A stretch of DNA of 64,000 bases from COE1 sp045579665 (lineage in GTDB: Bacteria; Bacillota; Clostridia; Lachnospirales; Lachnospiraceae): NCBI GenBank assembly GCA_045579665.1, contig JAZNMO010000041.1, positions 1 to 64,000 on the forward strand, in the 5' to 3' direction. The notes under the pieces were generated by a model. The model saw only the letters and a list, made by a program, of their open reading frames with translations, had not been told where the DNA came from and searched no databases. The stretch's first letter is position 1. Every line of letters starts with the position of its first letter. The translations under genes were made by a program, and so were the position numbers. Below are positions 7,453 to 16,520 of the stretch, in pieces.

Positions 7453-8988
7453 TTAAAATCTAAAGTACAAAAATGGATTAAAGGAGCCATCTATCAGATA
7501 TGCCGTACAAAGCAGCAACAATACTGCCACTGCTACAAGCTGCAACAGCCTTATCAGTAACATCGATGTTCCTTGTTCATCTGTCGAAGCTGCCAGCTTC
7601 CCTAAGCCTCGTACTGCCTTCTCCCACAAATACTTTGGAAGTGGTGTTGCCCCAACAGCTGCAATGAATAATATCCCTGCTCTATTGCGAAGCATAAATA
7701 AAGACAACTCATCCGTCCATACAGATGCACTCCACAGATTGCTGATATCCTGCCAGCCCTCAGATAAGTTAGCAGCATTAAAAATCAAAAAGCTAAAGAC
7801 AATTGCTACTATCACATAAATATGACGCAGGCAGAATTTCACTCCAAGCCATATAAAATATGTCCCTGTGCCTTCCGATAGTGCTTCTTGTATACCTGCT
7901 CTTTTCTTCACCGCTAAAACACCTGCTGCCCCCAGCTTCTCTATTAATAGCATCACGCCAAAGAACAAGCCCCATACAATAAAGTTCCAGCCCGCACCAT
8001 GCCATACACCTGTCAATATCCAGACAACCAGTATATTGCGAATCCATTTGGCAGTACTCGTCCGATTACCACCAAGCGGGATATACACATAATCCCTGAA
8101 CCAGCTTCCCAGACTCATATGCCAGCGTCTCCAAAACTCAGTCAAGCTTCCCGAAATCAAAGGATAGTTAAAGTTCTCAGGGAAATGAAATCCAAACATA
8201 GCCCCAAGTCCGATTGCCATATCCGAATAGCCCGAGAAATCAAAATAAATCTGCAAGGTCACTGCAATCGCATACATCCATGCAAGAACAATACTATTGC
8301 CCGAAATATTAGCAAGCTCCTGCACAATCTCGCCCAAAACATTCGCAATCAATACCTTCTTACCAAGACCTATTACAAATCGAACAATACCATCCGTATA
8401 CTCCTTGGAAGAAACCTCTCTGGCATCTAGCGCCTTATCCATTCCCTGATATCTGACAATCGGACCTGCAATCAGCTGTGGAAACATCGTAATATAAGTT
8501 GCCAGCTTTAACACGCTCTTCTGTGCTGCGCATTCTCTTCTCCATACATCAACCACGTAACTCACCAGCTGGAAGGTATAGAAAGAAATACCAATCGGAA
8601 GCGTAATCTTAAGCAAATCCAGCTTGCCAAGCAAAGGTACCTCCACCACAAGCGTCTTTAGGCTACTACCTGCTACTCCTAAAAATTCACCAATCAAAAA
8701 GCTGAAATACTTAAAGAAAAACAGAGAAGCAAACGGTATTAGGACAGCCAATAAAAACATCACTTTGCCTGCCTTTGTATCCCGTTTCTTCTCCATAACC
8801 AGTGTAAGTCCATACACAATTACAATCTGAATAAGCATGAGGAACAGATAAATCGGTTCTCCCCACGCATAAAAAATGCATGACATCACACACAATATCA
8901 AATTTTTAGCCTGCTTTGGCACCACTCCATATAGGAGCAGTGTCAAAGGCAGGAAGAAATACAAAAAGGTAATACTGGAAAAAAGCAT
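7453..8988 (-). CDS. MBOAT O-acyltransferase (AlgI-like)
   Basis: A 511-residue polytopic membrane protein of the MBOAT family that moves acyl (usually acetyl) groups across the membrane for polysaccharide decoration. The family signatures are clear: YTFQLVSYVVDVWR, PQLIAGPIVR, the central YFDFSGYSDMAIGLG, FWRRWHMSLGSWFRDYVYIPLGG, and the catalytic-histidine region LTGVWHGAGWNF. GGGAG lies about 9 nt before the ATG. It is in an operon-like run between a DUF4358-type lipoprotein (upstream) and a DHHW protein (downstream), a trio I know as recurrent in Firmicutes. Confidence 0.92.
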   Translation of the reverse strand: MLFSSITFLYFFLPLTLLLYGVVPKQAKNLILCVMSCIFYAWGEPIYLFLMLIQIVIVYGLTLVMEKKRDTKAGKVMFLLAVLIPFASLFFFKYFSFLIGEFLGVAGSSLKTLVVEVPLLGKLDLLKITLPIGISFYTFQLVSYVVDVWRRECAAQKSVLKLATYITMFPQLIAGPIVRYQGMDKALDAREVSSKEYTDGIVRFVIGLGKKVLIANVLGEIVQELANISGNSIVLAWMYAIAVTLQIYFDFSGYSDMAIGLGAMFGFHFPENFNYPLISGSLTEFWRRWHMSLGSWFRDYVYIPLGGNRTSTAKWIRNILVVWILTGVWHGAGWNFIVWGLFFGVMLLIEKLGAAGVLAVKKRAGIQEALSEGTGTYFIWLGVKFCLRHIYVIVAIVFSFLIFNAANLSEGWQDISNLWSASVWTDELSLFMLRNRAGILFIAAVGATPLPKYLWEKAVRGLGKLAASTDEQGTSMLLIRLLQLVAVAVLLLLCTAYLIDGSFNPFLYFRF

Positions 8989-9042
8989 ACAGCATTTCTC
9001 CCTTCCATTTTATATTTAATCTTATGCTTTCATTATAACGCT

Positions 9043-9762
9043 TTAGATAGCATTTGTCTTCTCAAGCTTCTCAGAAACAGTCATACCCTTCTGTGCTACA
9101 AGTTCTGTCATTGCATCATAAATCAAATCTGCAGTCTCAGCAGATGTCATAACAAAGAACACATCGTTACCCAATGTAACTGCAATCTGCTTCTCTGCTG
9201 TTACACAAATCCACTTAGCAGGATTGATGCTATCCATTACATTCTGTGCAATCTGCTGTGCATTTCCCTCGTCATTTGTTCTGATGTACAACAGTGAATA
9301 TGCAACAGAACCAATCATTGACTCAGATAATACAATACTGTCAATTCCTGTTACATCTGTTAAGCCTGTATGATATGTTACTGCATCCATATCCTCAAAG
9401 CCAAGCTCCATATTACCAATACCCATTGGCATCTTATCCTGAGGAATCTGTGTATAAATCTCATTAATAAAAGCATCTACTTCTTCAAATGTTGCAAGAC
9501 CGTTGCCAGCGGCTGCTGCTGACTGATCATCAGCAACCGTTGACTCCTCTACTACTGTCTCTTCTGTTACAGTTTCTTCTGTTACAGTTTCCTCAACAGT
9601 AGTGTCACCTACTGTTGATTCCATATCTACCATATCATTTGCATCGCCTAATTCTTGTGTCTGTACCTCATCAGAAGTTCTGTCATCTGTTGAACCACAT
9701 GCTGTCATCATTGTTCCAGCTACAATTGTTGTTAATAATAATAATGCTACTTTCTTTTTCAT
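9043..9762 (-). CDS. Lipoprotein, DUF4358-like
   Basis: Starts at 9762 (MKKKVALLLL), 6-7 nt after AAGGAG; an in-frame ATG 14 codons upstream lacks a ribosome site. A lipobox ending TACG gives an acylated cysteine near residue 22. Then comes a low-complexity acidic/threonine linker with a repeated TVEETVTEET motif, and a C-terminal globular part (TFEEVDAFINEIYTQIP..., to the end) that resembles DUF4358. It is the first gene of the run with MBOAT and DHHW proteins and is probably an outer-face accessory of polysaccharide O-acetylation. That role is inferred from gene neighbourhood. Confidence 0.75.
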   Translation of the reverse strand: MKKKVALLLLTTIVAGTMMTACGSTDDRTSDEVQTQELGDANDMVDMESTVGDTTVEETVTEETVTEETVVEESTVADDQSAAAAGNGLATFEEVDAFINEIYTQIPQDKMPMGIGNMELGFEDMDAVTYHTGLTDVTGIDSIVLSESMIGSVAYSLLYIRTNDEGNAQQIAQNVMDSINPAKWICVTAEKQIAVTLGNDVFFVMTSAETADLIYDAMTELVAQKGMTVSEKLEKTNAI

Positions 9763-9899
9763 AATAAATCTCCTTTTCTTAACTATTAAATAGTATCTCA
9801 ACATTGAAATATTTTATACAATGTTATTTCGACATTATATTAACACACATTCTTCTTTTGTGTCCGTGGTAAATAATGTCTTAGTAAAAATTTTATATT

Positions 9900-12008
9900 T
9901 TACAATATCAATCGCACACAATACTCTGTCTCTAAAGAAACAGAAACCAACTCACAACCAACTCTTGGCTGCAAATCATAATAAACCTCTTCCTTATATG
10001 GATATACCACCAGTCTAAGATTCTTTGGATAATCAAATCTCTTCATGGCACTATACCAGTCCTCGCCATTACTAAACCAATCATCCAACAATACATCATC
10101 CTGATAAAGCTCTGCTCTATCACCCTTGAAATTCAAATGCAGATACAATTCATGAAGTCCTGATACCTCTAAAGTCTCCAATGTAAGCTCATATACTGCC
10201 CTTTCATCTGTCTGCTCCAGCAATGCAGCCCAAACCGCAGGCACCCGTGACTCTTCGCTTTCTTCTAATGAAGCCTCGCGTAAAACACCGCACTTGTCAT
10301 AATAACGAATGTTCTCTGCCTCTTTCCCTTTCAGAAGCACCAGCTCACCCTCCTGTTCAAAGAGTGCATTCTTGGTCAATATCAGCTTATCCTGCAATAA
10401 ATAGGCCATCTCCGCTTCCTGTCTTGTCAGCACGACCACATTTTCATATACCTTATCTGCATATTTAAAATAAGGCTCCACTCCCTCTTCAATATAGAAG
10501 AAATAAGTATCTCCGAGCTTTGTCAGAATAGAACAGTTCGTTGCCTCAAGCCGGCAGTCACCCATTTGTAATCCAAAAGGAATCATCGCACACTGTCCGC
10601 TTCGACAATATAAATGTGTTACTTCTACATCCACATCACCTTCCCTACTTATCATAAGGGAAAGATTTTCGATTGGTTGCATTTTTCTTAATCTTTGATG
10701 ATTATTTATAAAAATAAATCCACACTGGTACTCCCATGAATAACGCACACTGATTCTAGGGGTTTGCAAGTCCTCAGCATTAACAGGCTGCATTTCAGGA
10801 AAGAATGCATCTGCTGTTGCAAGTTCCTTTTCAAAAGTCAGTATACTCATATGTATTTTCTTTAATTTGTGATAACTCTCATTCAACCTTCCACTCTGCC
10901 TGATACAGGTCTGGAAGTCATAGCTTCTAATCGGATAGTCATTGGCATAGCCTGTCGCCTTCGACTCCTGTAGCGTGGTTTCCTTTCCCTGTGGATTATA
11001 TCCGCCATGATACATATAGTAACCTAAGAGATTTGCTCCTGCTCCAAGCATACACATGGTCTGTGCCTCAATATCCTCCGCAAAAGGATAGGTTCTTCTG
11101 TGTGCAGTCACCTGCAGACCGCCTCCAAGCTCCGCAGTCAGATACGGATTCTTACTGATAGAGAAGGTATACTCACTCTCTGACTCCTGCTTTAAGTCCG
11201 TTGCAATATTTTCATCCTCTCTAAAGGGAGTAATCAGAAAATTCTCACATGCCGGCATCTCATGCGTATGTGCCGCCCAAGGGGCATCCACATAACCGCC
11301 AAGCACAGGGAGCATCTCATCATCAATTACCCATGCACCGCCCCAGCCTGTTGCTGTATAATATGGTACTTCAAAGCCAAGCTCTATAGCCATTTTCTTT
11401 AAAGTCATTATATGTATCTTACCTAAGGATTTATCAGCCGGTCCTCCTGCATGACAGTACTCATTCTCCAGCTGTACTCCAAGAATCGGACCACCGTCCT
11501 TACACATCATCCCTTGCGCCTGCTCTGCCAGCTTTGTCCAGAACTTACGCACATATGCCAGATATTTCGGGTCATCTACTCTGGTTTCCATGCCTTCCTC
11601 CTGCACAAGCCAGTCCGGAAAGCCTCCATTACGACACTCACCATGAGCCCAAGGTCCGATACGAAACCATACGGGCATTCCTACCCTCTTACATACCTCA
11701 AGAAATGCTCTTACATCTCTCGAACCAGTAAAATCCCATTCATCCTTTCTCTCCTCATGATGAATCCAAAACACATAGGTAGCCACAATTTTCACGCCAC
11801 CAGCTTTCATTTTCAGTAAAGCCTCTTCCCATTCAGCCGGTGTCCAGCGTGAGAAATGAAACTCTCCCATAATCGGAAGAATTGCTTCATCATTCTTCAT
11901 CAGATACTTATTATTCACCCTATAGCTATTTCCAGCCTTATCCTGTCCTCCAATCGGCAACGCTATCCTTTCTGCTGCCTTATCAATCTTAACTGTCACC
12001 TTACTCAT
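9900..12008 (-). CDS. GH35 beta-galactosidase
   Basis: A 702-residue glycoside hydrolase family 35 enzyme. The TIM barrel occupies roughly residues 30-350, with GEFHFSRW, FRIGPWAHGECRNGGFPDWL, the acid/base glutamate in GVQLENEY (about E183) and the nucleophile in LTAELGGG (about E295). Beta-sandwich domains follow. There is no signal peptide, so it should act in the cytosol on imported beta-galactosides, plausibly galactan side-chain fragments of pectin. Its start codon overlaps the end of the upstream histidine kinase gene by 8 nt (ATGAGTAA), so translation is coupled. A sensor kinase and a glycosidase sharing a transcript this tightly is uncommon. Confidence 0.9.
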   Translation of the reverse strand: MSKVTVKIDKAAERIALPIGGQDKAGNSYRVNNKYLMKNDEAILPIMGEFHFSRWTPAEWEEALLKMKAGGVKIVATYVFWIHHEERKDEWDFTGSRDVRAFLEVCKRVGMPVWFRIGPWAHGECRNGGFPDWLVQEEGMETRVDDPKYLAYVRKFWTKLAEQAQGMMCKDGGPILGVQLENEYCHAGGPADKSLGKIHIMTLKKMAIELGFEVPYYTATGWGGAWVIDDEMLPVLGGYVDAPWAAHTHEMPACENFLITPFREDENIATDLKQESESEYTFSISKNPYLTAELGGGLQVTAHRRTYPFAEDIEAQTMCMLGAGANLLGYYMYHGGYNPQGKETTLQESKATGYANDYPIRSYDFQTCIRQSGRLNESYHKLKKIHMSILTFEKELATADAFFPEMQPVNAEDLQTPRISVRYSWEYQCGFIFINNHQRLRKMQPIENLSLMISREGDVDVEVTHLYCRSGQCAMIPFGLQMGDCRLEATNCSILTKLGDTYFFYIEEGVEPYFKYADKVYENVVVLTRQEAEMAYLLQDKLILTKNALFEQEGELVLLKGKEAENIRYYDKCGVLREASLEESEESRVPAVWAALLEQTDERAVYELTLETLEVSGLHELYLHLNFKGDRAELYQDDVLLDDWFSNGEDWYSAMKRFDYPKNLRLVVYPYKEEVYYDLQPRVGCELVSVSLETEYCVRLIL

Positions 12009-14160
12009 AACTCACGACATCTCCCTCTGTCCCCAAATATTTTATTAATACCTTCTGTAACTCACCAATCTGAATCGGCTTTGCGATAAAATCGTCAAAC
12101 CCTTCCTGCAGCATCTGCTCTCTCACACCACTGATAGCATTTGCCGTCTGTAAAATGATTGGCAGACTCTCATACCTGCCACCCAAAGCGCGAATATGAT
12201 GCATTAGCTCTACACCATCCATCTGCGGCATCATATGATCCGTCAAAATTACATCATATTCCTTTCCATCCTGCAGCAGTTCCAAACATTCTTCTCCTGA
12301 CAATGCAATATCTGCATCCACACCGATACATCTCAAAAGCCCTCTGGCTACGTCACAATTCATTTCATTATCATCCACAACCAAAACCTTAGCATTCTTT
12401 AGTGTGATACTATCATCAAGAATTGCATCCTGCTCTTCTTCCACCACTTTACCATCTGCAATCCCCTGCCAAAGCGTAACAATAAATTTGGTTCCTTTCC
12501 CATACTCACTTTCAATATGAATATCACCTTCCATCAGCTGTGCATAATATTTCGTAATAGCTAATCCTAAGCCGCTTCCCTGTATATCATAGTTCTTTTC
12601 TTTATCAAACTGTGCGAATTTATCAAATACCTTATCAAAGAACTCCTCCTTGATACCAATCCCCGTATCTTCCACCTCTATCTGAAGTAATACCTGACCT
12701 TGAAGCTTCTCTACTCTCTTAATCCTAAGACAGATACTGCCTTCTCTTGTGTACTTAATCGCATTAGAGAGCAGGTTCATCACAATCTCGTATACCTTAC
12801 CTCTGTCGCCAACCAGATTATTGGGAAGCAGACTATCTACCTCCAGTTTAAACTGCAAGCCTTTCTTTTTGGTCTGTGCCTCCATCATGGAGCTTACCTC
12901 TCGAACCAGCTTATCAAGATTATAAGATACTTCTGTAATCTCTATCTTGCCCGACTCTATCTTTGTAATATCTAATATCTCGTTCATCATCCCGATTAAC
13001 ATCTTTGCTGCGTTCTTTATATTATTCAAATATGTCATCCCCTTCGGTGTCGTTTGCTCTTTTCCCGCAAGCTCCGAATAACCTACAATGGCATTCATCG
13101 GTGTTCTTAACTCATGCGAAATATGGGCAAGAAAATTCGTCTTAGCCCTGTCTGCATTTTCTGCCTCTTCCTTGTGTCGAATCATTTCACTGGTATATTG
13201 ATTGATAAAGGTCATATCAAAAATCCACATAATATATCCCTGTATCGCATCCCCCTGCTTATTACGAACCTCCGATACTCTGGCTTCGTAATGACACCCA
13301 TCCTTATCAAAGACCCATTCCTTCTCTTCAAAAAAATACGCTAACGACTCTCCTTTTACAATTGACTCACCAAAAAGCTCTCTTGCAAACGCATTTGCAT
13401 ATACCAGCCTTTTCTTCTCATCTGTAAAAATCAGTCCCTCCTGCGTTGTCTCCAATGCATTTTCCTGCACAATCTGCTTAGAATCAAACAAACCGTAATG
13501 ATGTACACTTATCATAATCAATATTTCCAAAACAGTGATGATAATAGTTGCCGGATCTATTGTCTCCAATATATAGCAGATTCCCGCCGCAATAAAAGTA
13601 ATCACCAAAATAATAAGTGCCGTTAATGCTACCGCTCTTCCCTTCGACTCCGTGGAACGGCCTTTGGTTCCTTTGATAACTACAATCACAGACACAACAA
13701 TACATAATGCGATTTCCACCATAATAATATAGTACAACGGCCCCTTATCCGTCACCACATACAGCATGCCATTTGACTTCTCCATCATATGAACATCCCG
13801 ATAGAACCAATGATGGTGCTCATTTGTCATAACTATAGCCAGAAATGCTGTATCAATCAATCCCAACAGATAGCAGGGCAGCTCCGAAAACCTAATCTGT
13901 GCAAACTCCACCGCAAATACCAGTGCAAAAAGCACCATAAAAAGCTTTCCCATGTAAGCAATCTTGGCGGCTGTCAATGCTACCTCCAGTGTATCAGCAT
14001 ATAGTTCCACCATATTACATACTACTGCCGCAAATCCACACACAAAGCATAGCATCAAATACTTTTGCACATTCGATGCCTCTCTTTTCATGATGTATAC
14101 AGCAAATATGAAACAAATAACCACACATATCCAATTAATGGCAGGCCAAATCCATCCCAT
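12001..14160 (-). CDS. Hybrid sensor histidine kinase with 7-TM N-terminus
   Basis: 719 residues. Seven membrane segments (about 1-220, the 7TM histidine-kinase N-terminal type) lead to a PAS-like domain (about 225-330), a HisKA domain with phospho-acceptor His near 349 (AHISHELRTPMNA), an HATPase domain (NLLSNAIKY, DTGIGI, GSGLGL) and a receiver with phospho-acceptor Asp near 641 (ILTDHMMPQMDG). GGGAGG sits 7 nt before the ATG. There is no response regulator with a DNA-binding output next to it, so the final target is unknown. It is a close paralogue of the next gene and is coupled to the GH35 gene downstream. Confidence 0.92.
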   Translation of the reverse strand: MGWIWPAINWICVVICFIFAVYIMKREASNVQKYLMLCFVCGFAAVVCNMVELYADTLEVALTAAKIAYMGKLFMVLFALVFAVEFAQIRFSELPCYLLGLIDTAFLAIVMTNEHHHWFYRDVHMMEKSNGMLYVVTDKGPLYYIIMVEIALCIVVSVIVVIKGTKGRSTESKGRAVALTALIILVITFIAAGICYILETIDPATIIITVLEILIMISVHHYGLFDSKQIVQENALETTQEGLIFTDEKKRLVYANAFARELFGESIVKGESLAYFFEEKEWVFDKDGCHYEARVSEVRNKQGDAIQGYIMWIFDMTFINQYTSEMIRHKEEAENADRAKTNFLAHISHELRTPMNAIVGYSELAGKEQTTPKGMTYLNNIKNAAKMLIGMMNEILDITKIESGKIEITEVSYNLDKLVREVSSMMEAQTKKKGLQFKLEVDSLLPNNLVGDRGKVYEIVMNLLSNAIKYTREGSICLRIKRVEKLQGQVLLQIEVEDTGIGIKEEFFDKVFDKFAQFDKEKNYDIQGSGLGLAITKYYAQLMEGDIHIESEYGKGTKFIVTLWQGIADGKVVEEEQDAILDDSITLKNAKVLVVDDNEMNCDVARGLLRCIGVDADIALSGEECLELLQDGKEYDVILTDHMMPQMDGVELMHHIRALGGRYESLPIILQTANAISGVREQMLQEGFDDFIAKPIQIGELQKVLIKYLGTEGDVVSYE

Positions 14161-14201
14161 GCGATATCCTCCCTAAAACCCAGAGTCACAAAACGATAAC
14201 A

Positions 14202-14230
14202 AAGGTTACCGTATACAAAACGGTAACCTT
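14202..14230. terminator. Hairpin between the paired kinase genes
   Basis: AAGGTTACCG (14202-14211) and CGGTAACCTT (14221-14230) pair perfectly over 10 bp with a 9-nt loop. The tail is only moderately T-rich on the minus strand, so it is a weak terminator or attenuator. Confidence 0.55.
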
Positions 14231-14249
14231 ATACATCATACCACATATT

Positions 14250-16388
14250 CTACTCTTGTCCAAGAAACTTCACCAATACTCTTCTTAATTCACCAACCTC
14301 TATCGGCTTAGTCAGAAATTCATTGAAGCCTTCCTGTATCATTTCTTCCCTAACTCCACGAATCGCATTGGCTGTCAAAAGAATAATCGGTATTTTTTCA
14401 TATTTGTCGCCAAGCTCGCGAATGCGGTGCATCAGTTCAACACCATCCATTTCAGGCATCATATGGTCAGTCAGAATCATCGCATAATTATGGCCCTCTT
14501 CCAACAGCTTTAGACACTCCTGACCAGACATTGCAATATCTGTATCCATTCCCATATAATTTAGTATTCCCTGTGCCACATCACAGTTCAACTCATTGTC
14601 ATCTACTACCAGAAGCTTTGCACTGCGGATTCTGACTTTGCTGTCAAGTGAATCTCCTGCTTCGTCCGCTATCTCTTCCGAAATCTTCTGCCATACCGTA
14701 ACGATGAACTTCGTTCCCTTTCCATACTCACTTTCCAGTGAAATATTTCCTTTCATCATCGTGACATAGCTTTTGGTAATTGAAAGACCTAGTCCGCTTC
14801 CCTGAATATTATAATTCTTTTCCTTATCAAACTGCTCAAATTTATCAAATACCTTTTCAAAATTCTCTTCCTCAATACCAATTCCTGTGTCTTCGACCTC
14901 TAGCTGAAGTAAGACCTGACTCTTCGTACACTCCAGCATATTCACCCTCAGCGTAACACTACCCTCCGGTGTATATTTAATGGCATTGGAAATCAGGTTC
15001 ATCATAATTTCATGAAGCTTTCCTCTGTCACCCTCCAGGTAATTTGGTATCTCATGGTTCATTTCCAGATGAAACTTCAACCCCTTCTTACCAGCCTGTG
15101 CCTCCATCATGGATTGTATCTCCTTTACCAGCTTATCCAAACGGTAAGGAATCTCCACCAGCTCCATCTTTCCTGACTCAATCTTAGATATATCCAGAAT
15201 TTCATTCATCATGTTCAATAGCGTATTAGCAGCTACCTTGATGCTTTTTAAATACGCAGCTATGCGAAGTGCCTCACGCTCTCTTAGTCCCAGCTCCGAA
15301 TAACCGATTATAGCATTCAGCGGTGTTCGTATCTCATGGGAAATATGCGCAAGAAAATTTGTCTTTGCCTTATTTGCCTGCTCTGATGCTTCCTTATGTC
15401 GAATCATCTCACTGGTGTACTGATTTAGGAAGGTCATATCAAAGAACCACACAATATACCCCTGCAGATTTCTTCCCCTTTGGCTTCGCACCTCCGATAC
15501 TCGTGCCTCATAATGTCGACTGCCTTTATCCAGCACCCACTCTCTTTCCTTAAAGAAGTCATCAAGCACCAGATTGGTATCATTCCAATCCACATCATAA
15601 AAGAGCGACCTTGCAACATTATTGGCATAAATCAGACGCTTCTTCTCATCTACCAGAATCAGTCCCTCCTGAGTTGCCTCCAGCGCACTCTCCTGTACTA
15701 CCTGCTTGGTATCCAGCAAGCCATATCGTTTTACATTGACCATAATAATAATTTCTACAACTGTAATCATAAAGGTAGTCGGATCATAATTTCCAAGCAT
15801 TCCAACGATGGCACCACCAAGCAACAACAAAACAATCAATGCCGATACTACTAACAGTGCAGTTCGAATCCTCGCTTCTTTAGAGCTTTTCCGGGTTCCC
15901 CTGATTATCATATACGCAAATGCAAAAATGCAAAGCACCATTTGCCCCATCACCAGATAATAAAGCGCTCCCTTCTCCGAAAGTAAGAAAAACTTATTGT
16001 CCGGCTTAGCTATCAGCTCTATGCTGGAATAAAAAAGCTTATGATGGTCATTGGTCATAATCAGGGCAAGGCATATTGTATCCAAGAAAGCCAATGCCAA
16101 AAAAGGCTTCTTGGAAATCTTGATTCCTGTAAACTCCACACCAAACATCAGCGCAAACAAAAGCATATACACTTTTCCAATATATGCTGTTTTCACTGCT
16201 GTCATCGCAACATCTACAGAAGTCGCATAAAACTCCATGGTATTACCAACCACCGTTACAAATCCACATGCAAAGGTCAGCATCAACCATTTTTGCACAT
16301 TAGAAGCCTGCTGCCTTATGATAGCAACACAGAATGCAAAGCTAATTAGCATTCCTGACCAATTTATAAAGGGTTCTACATAGCTCAT
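14250..16388 (-). CDS. Hybrid sensor histidine kinase, paralogue of the next gene
   Basis: 712 residues with the same order as its neighbour: 7-TM sensor (about 1-225), PAS-like, HisKA (AHISHEIRTPLNA, His about 351), HATPase (NLISNAIKY, GSGLGL), receiver (ILTDHMMPEMDG, Asp about 641). Long blocks are identical or nearly so to the downstream kinase, which points to tandem duplication. Similarity is highest in the kinase and receiver parts and lower in the membrane sensor, which suggests divergence in signal input. TGGAGA lies about 13-14 nt before the ATG. Signal and output are unknown. Confidence 0.92.
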   Translation of the reverse strand: MSYVEPFINWSGMLISFAFCVAIIRQQASNVQKWLMLTFACGFVTVVGNTMEFYATSVDVAMTAVKTAYIGKVYMLLFALMFGVEFTGIKISKKPFLALAFLDTICLALIMTNDHHKLFYSSIELIAKPDNKFFLLSEKGALYYLVMGQMVLCIFAFAYMIIRGTRKSSKEARIRTALLVVSALIVLLLLGGAIVGMLGNYDPTTFMITVVEIIIMVNVKRYGLLDTKQVVQESALEATQEGLILVDEKKRLIYANNVARSLFYDVDWNDTNLVLDDFFKEREWVLDKGSRHYEARVSEVRSQRGRNLQGYIVWFFDMTFLNQYTSEMIRHKEASEQANKAKTNFLAHISHEIRTPLNAIIGYSELGLREREALRIAAYLKSIKVAANTLLNMMNEILDISKIESGKMELVEIPYRLDKLVKEIQSMMEAQAGKKGLKFHLEMNHEIPNYLEGDRGKLHEIMMNLISNAIKYTPEGSVTLRVNMLECTKSQVLLQLEVEDTGIGIEEENFEKVFDKFEQFDKEKNYNIQGSGLGLSITKSYVTMMKGNISLESEYGKGTKFIVTVWQKISEEIADEAGDSLDSKVRIRSAKLLVVDDNELNCDVAQGILNYMGMDTDIAMSGQECLKLLEEGHNYAMILTDHMMPEMDGVELMHRIRELGDKYEKIPIILLTANAIRGVREEMIQEGFNEFLTKPIEVGELRRVLVKFLGQE

Positions 16389-16414
16389 CTTTGGTATTCA
16401 TCTCCATTTACTTC

Positions 16415-16458
16415 AAAAAAATAAAGGTATCCGCACAATGTGCCTAGATACCTTTATT
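16415..16458 (-). terminator. Terminator of the hydrogenase operon
   Basis: On the minus strand AATAAAGGTATC pairs perfectly with GATACCTTTATT (12 bp), followed by a T-run (plus-strand A-run 16415-16420). It lies 62 nt after the hydrogenase stop. Confidence 0.9.
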
Positions 16459-16520
16459 GTATCATGTATTCAGATAATTTAAAATAAATTTTAAAAGTTT
16501 CTGTTTAAAACGTGTTGTTC

